This document shows, piece by piece, positions 23,669 through 26,642 of a DNA stretch of 26,642 nucleotides. This stretch comes from JBFWVD01 sp050246915. GTDB taxonomy: Bacteria > Actinomycetota > Acidimicrobiia > Acidimicrobiales > Ilumatobacteraceae. Positions within the stretch are counted from its first letter, which is position 1, and each line of letters begins with the position of its first letter. Both the position numbers and the translations under genes were made by a program. The notes under the pieces are model-generated. The model did no database searches. It had not been told where the DNA came from and worked only from the letters and a program-made list of their open reading frames with translations. The DNA is taken from NCBI GenBank assembly GCA_050246915.1, contig JBFWVD010000062.1, positions 1 to 26,642 of the forward strand. The letters are read 5' to 3'.

Positions 23669-24448
23669 ATGGGCAACGCAGCGACGTTCGAACTGGTGTG
23701 TGAGATCGAACCGGCGACACGTCCCGATCTCACTCGGGTCCGCCATCAGATCGGGGTGCTGAGCAATGTCGCCTCCGCGTTCTTGGTGCCGGACAACCAC
23801 ATCGGGCGGGCAACGGTGTCGAGCATCGCCGTCGCCCACGAAGTGGCGCTGATGGGTGGCCGGTCCATCGCCTGCCTCAATGCCCGCGATCGGAACCTGC
23901 TGGGGTTCCGCCGCGATCTCCTCACTGCTGCGGCCTACGGCGTCGGTGAGTTCCTCTTCGTGTACGGCGATCGCCCCGAATCGGGGAAGCGGTCCGACGA
24001 TCTGACTGTCCGGTCGATGATCGACGAGGCCCGCGCCTTCGCCCCCGCCCAGCCGTCGGCCAGACCATTCCGTATCGGTGTCACCACCGGGCTGGCGCCA
24101 CTGGCCAGTTGGAAGCGCTCGGCCGATTTCCTGTTCGTCCAGGTGTCGTACTCGCTCGATCAACTGTTGGCGTGGCGCGAGTCGATCGAATTCGACGGGC
24201 CCGTGTTCGCCGGGGTGATGGTGCTCACTGGTGCCCCGATGGCTCGCAAGCTGTCAGCCGAGGTTCCGCAGTTGGCGGCGCCGGCGCACGTCGTCGATGC
24301 GCTCGAGACCGACAGCCGCGCCGGTGTGGCGATCGCCTGCGATCTCGTGGACGCGATCGAGGCGTCGAACGCCTTCGACGGGGTTCACCTCATCCCGGTG
24401 AGCCGGTACCGCGACGTAGCGGCGAGGCTCGAACGCCGTCCGAGATGA
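23669..24448 (+). CDS. Small methylenetetrahydrofolate reductase-like protein
   Basis: This 259-residue TIM-barrel protein resembles the MTHFR (MetF) family: an opening FELVCEIEPATRPDL aligned with 'fEffPPr' (Glu12 as the likely catalytic acid), DNHIGRATVSSIAVAHEV, then ACLNARDRNLLGFRRDLLTAAAYGVGEFLFVYGDRP, which matches the 'rdrNr..L.s.L..a..lGi...l.ltGD' block. It is shorter than E. coli MetF, like the non-canonical small MTHFRs of actinobacteria, so the cofactor (FAD, F420 or none) and the exact reductase reaction are open. The start is supported by a TATGCT box six bases upstream. It is convergent with the P450 pair, 21 bp away. Confidence 0.75.
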   Translation: MGNAATFELVCEIEPATRPDLTRVRHQIGVLSNVASAFLVPDNHIGRATVSSIAVAHEVALMGGRSIACLNARDRNLLGFRRDLLTAAAYGVGEFLFVYGDRPESGKRSDDLTVRSMIDEARAFAPAQPSARPFRIGVTTGLAPLASWKRSADFLFVQVSYSLDQLLAWRESIEFDGPVFAGVMVLTGAPMARKLSAEVPQLAAPAHVVDALETDSRAGVAIACDLVDAIEASNAFDGVHLIPVSRYRDVAARLERRPR

Positions 24449-24469
24449 ACCCACCTGGCGCGAGCGGCG

Positions 24470-25705
24470 TCAGCCCCCGAGCTTGGGTCCCGGGGTGAAG
24501 GTGACGGGGAGCTTGCGCACCGCGTACACATCGCCGGAGTCGTGGAAGCGCTCGACGCCATCCCATTGGACCTTGAAATCGGGAAGGCGGGTGAGCACCT
24601 CGCGCAGCATCGTCGAGAAGAAGATGCGAGCGTGATGTGATCCGAGGCAACGATGCGGGCCCATGCCGAAAGCCATGTGCCGGTTGTTGGTGCGATGGAT
24701 GTCGATCTTCTCCGGATCGGGGAACATCTGCGGATCGCGGTTGGCGGCCGGGAACATGAACATGACCTTCTCGCCCTTGCGGAGCTGCTGGCCGTAGAAC
24801 ACCTCGTCGCGCGCCACCGTGCGATAGAGGCCGAACGACGGTCCGTCGATGCGCAGGAACTCCTCGATGGCCTTGGGGATGAAGTCGAGGTCATCGATCA
24901 ACGCCTTGCGCAGCGACGGGTCACGATCGATGTCGAGCGTGGTGTTGCCGGTGGCACCCGCGGTGGTGTCCATGCCGCCGAGCAGCACCAGGAAAGCGAA
25001 GTTGCGCACCTGATCATCGGTGAGCGGCACGCCGTTCACCTCGGAGCGCATCATGTCGCTGAACAGATCGGTGCCCAACCGATCGCGGCGCTTGGCCGTC
25101 TCGGCGTTGATGAGCTCGTAGATCTTGATGCCGGCCGCCTCGGCGCCAGCAGGATCGGAGGTGCGATCGTGGATGACCGCGTGGATGAGCGTGATCCACT
25201 CCGGCCAGCGATCCACTTCCCAACCGAGCATCTCCAACGTGAGTCGGGCCGGCAGCGGTGTGTAGAGATCCTGGCTGAGATCGCCTTCGCCCTTTTCGAT
25301 GAACGCGTCGATCAGCTCGGTGGCCACTGCACGCACACGCGGCTCCAGCGCCTTGGCCGTACCGGGGTTGAACCAGTTGAGGACCATCTTGCGGAAGTCC
25401 TGCTGGATCGGCCCGTCGTAGTCGATGGGCACCAGCGGATCGGGATAGGTGGCCGGCGGCACGCCTTTTTGGATGCCGTTCATGCCGTGCACCGAGCTGA
25501 ACAGCTCGGGGGTCTGCACCGCTTCGTACAACGCGTCGTAGCCGTACACGGCCCAGAAGCCGCCGTGCTTCTCCGACCAACCGAGCGGACAACCGCTCGA
25601 CAACAAGCCCTGCACGATCTCGGGCATGTTCTCGCGGAACTCCGCGGTGTGATGATCGAAGTCGATGATGTGCTTGCCGGCAACCGGCTGGTCGATGGTC
25701 GTCAT
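24470..25705 (-). CDS. Cytochrome P450 (downstream member of a tandem pair)
   Basis: This complete, soluble bacterial P450 has 411 residues. It shows the I-helix oxygen-activating motif LLGGMDTTAG, the K-helix ExxR (EEFLR), the meander region PAANRDPQMFPDPEK and the heme-binding loop FGMGPHRCLG with Cys353 as the iron ligand. It inserts one oxygen atom from O2 into an organic substrate and needs a ferredoxin and a reductase, neither of which is in this window. ATG 25705 overlaps the stop of the upstream P450 (ATGA), and an AGGAAAG lies 11 bases before it. The extension to 25882 is a shadow of the upstream gene. The substrate is unknown. Confidence 0.94.
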   Translation of the reverse strand: MTTIDQPVAGKHIIDFDHHTAEFRENMPEIVQGLLSSGCPLGWSEKHGGFWAVYGYDALYEAVQTPELFSSVHGMNGIQKGVPPATYPDPLVPIDYDGPIQQDFRKMVLNWFNPGTAKALEPRVRAVATELIDAFIEKGEGDLSQDLYTPLPARLTLEMLGWEVDRWPEWITLIHAVIHDRTSDPAGAEAAGIKIYELINAETAKRRDRLGTDLFSDMMRSEVNGVPLTDDQVRNFAFLVLLGGMDTTAGATGNTTLDIDRDPSLRKALIDDLDFIPKAIEEFLRIDGPSFGLYRTVARDEVFYGQQLRKGEKVMFMFPAANRDPQMFPDPEKIDIHRTNNRHMAFGMGPHRCLGSHHARIFFSTMLREVLTRLPDFKVQWDGVERFHDSGDVYAVRKLPVTFTPGPKLGG

Positions 25706-26642
25706 GAGGTCGATCGCTTTCCTGGAGTGAAGGTGACGGGGAGATAGCGGATGGCATACACGCTGCCGCAGTCCTCGAACCGCTCGAGGCCGTCGTAGTT
25801 GATCTTGAAGTCCGGCAGGCGGGTCATGATCTGGGTGAGCATCGTGCTCAACATCAAGCGGGCGTGGTGCGACCCCAGGCAACGATGCGGACCCATGCCG
25901 AACGCCATGTGTCGGTTGTTCGTGCGATGGATGTCGACCTTGTCGGGGTCGGGGAACATCTTGGGATCGCGGTTGGCCGCCCAGTACATCATCAGGACGC
26001 GATCGTCCTTGCGGAGCTCTTCACCATGGAACTCGGTGTCGCGAGCGACCCGCCGATACAGGCCACCACCGGGACCGGCGATGCGCAGGAACTCCTCGAT
26101 GGCCTTGGGCATGTGATCGATCTCGTCGATCAACTGCTGCCGCAACGCCGGGTCCTGATCGATGAGCACACAGGTGTTACCCGTCGTACCGGCAGTGGTG
26201 TCCATGCCACCGAGCAACACCAACAACGCGAAGTCCCGCAGCTGCTCATCGGTGAGGACCTGGCCGCGCACCTCGGTGCGCATCATGTCGGAGAAAAGAT
26301 CGGTGCCGAGCTTGCCGCGCCGCTTCTCGATCTCGTTGGCGATGTTGGCGAACAGGTGCCCGACCGCGGCAGCGCCTGCCTCGGGATCGTGCGCCGAGTC
26401 ATGGATGAGGCCGTGCACCCAGCCCACCCACTCGCGCCAGCGGGTCGACTCCCAATCGAGCATCTCGAGGGTCACGATGGCCGGCAGCGCCGTGAACAGC
26501 TCGAAGCTGAGGTCGGCCTCGCCCCGCTCGATGAAGTCGTCGATGAGCTCGGTGCAGATCTGTTCGATGCGTGGCTTCATCGAACGGGCATGACCAGGGT
26601 TGAACCAGTTGAGCACCATCTTGCGGTACTCCTGCTGGATGT
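25702..26642 (-). CDS. Cytochrome P450, N-terminus cut by the window edge
   Basis: The C-terminal 312 residues of a P450 are visible; the frame stays open to the right edge (reading IQQEYRKMVLNWFNPGHA), so the Met at 26619 is internal and not the start. Motifs are LLGGMDTTAG, EEFLR, WAANRDPKMFPDPDK and FGMGPHRCLG with the heme Cys codon at 25881-25879. It is a close paralogue of the P450 downstream: both share an identical 26-residue stretch around the heme Cys and the same LGTDLFSDMMR block. They differ in the B' to I-helix part, for example GPGGGLYRR against GPSFGLYRT after the ExxR helix, which lines the pocket. The two are translationally coupled. Confidence 0.94.
   Translation of the reverse strand, partial: IQQEYRKMVLNWFNPGHARSMKPRIEQICTELIDDFIERGEADLSFELFTALPAIVTLEMLDWESTRWREWVGWVHGLIHDSAHDPEAGAAAVGHLFANIANEIEKRRGKLGTDLFSDMMRTEVRGQVLTDEQLRDFALLVLLGGMDTTAGTTGNTCVLIDQDPALRQQLIDEIDHMPKAIEEFLRIAGPGGGLYRRVARDTEFHGEELRKDDRVLMMYWAANRDPKMFPDPDKVDIHRTNNRHMAFGMGPHRCLGSHHARLMLSTMLTQIMTRLPDFKINYDGLERFEDCGSVYAIRYLPVTFTPGKRSTS

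Noticed and set aside
25702..26619. Start of the right-hand P450 at the Met at 26619
   Set aside because: The frame continues to the window edge with IQQEYRK, which matches IQQDFRK in the paralogue, so this Met is internal.
1..26642. CRISPR arrays, tRNA or rRNA genes, insertion sequences, prophage
   Set aside because: Read through on both strands: no regular spaced repeats, no cloverleaf in any gap, no transposase or integrase motifs.

Overview
The window is a dense, high-GC stretch of bacterial chromosome, most likely from an actinobacterium; Acidimicrobiia or a related environmental lineage is my best guess. The evidence is a DUF3097 protein, an ECF sigma factor with a RskA-type anti-sigma factor, a MoxR-DUF58-transglutaminase trio, tandem soluble P450s, and several starts that look leaderless (TANNNT box 6-8 nt before ATG). 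I see no rRNA, tRNA, CRISPR array, insertion sequence or phage gene. No gene-free stretch exceeds 170 bp.

Layout. 1-816 (minus): the first 31 codons of a probable ABC-F ATPase, preceded by an isochorismatase-fold protein that has lost the catalytic triad. 864-2706 (plus): a DUF3097 protein with TOPRIM-like motifs, then an AzlC/AzlD amino-acid exporter pair. 2826-5699 (plus): a complete FecB/BtuF-type ABC importer (lipoprotein, permease, ATPase). 5696-9769 (minus): MoxR ATPase, DUF58 protein and TgpA-like transglutaminase, tightly coupled. 9845-13010 (minus): ECF sigma factor, anti-sigma factor, pseudouridine kinase (psuK) and pseudouridine-5'-phosphate glycosidase (psuG), with overlaps or a 15-nt gap. 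13011-13180: a palindrome-rich intergenic region. 13181-14416 (minus): a TrmA/RlmD-family RNA uridine methyltransferase. 14488-15165 (plus): ribulose-phosphate 3-epimerase. 15175-21748 (minus): an AddB-like Fe-S nuclease and an AddA-like helicase-nuclease. 21835-22947 (minus): a membrane-anchored LppX/LprG-like protein. 23072-23551 (minus): a VOC-fold protein. 23669-24448 (plus): a small MTHFR-like protein. 24470-26642 (minus): two translationally coupled, paralogous cytochromes P450, the upstream one cut by the window edge.

Most of the window is ordinary actinobacterial housekeeping and transport. The items most worth a second look are the DUF3097/TOPRIM resemblance, the triad-less isochorismatase-like protein, the Gln replacing a metal-ligand His in Rpe, the nested inverted repeats before the sigma factor together with psuKG lying behind it, the recurrent leaderless promoter pattern, and the P450 duplication.
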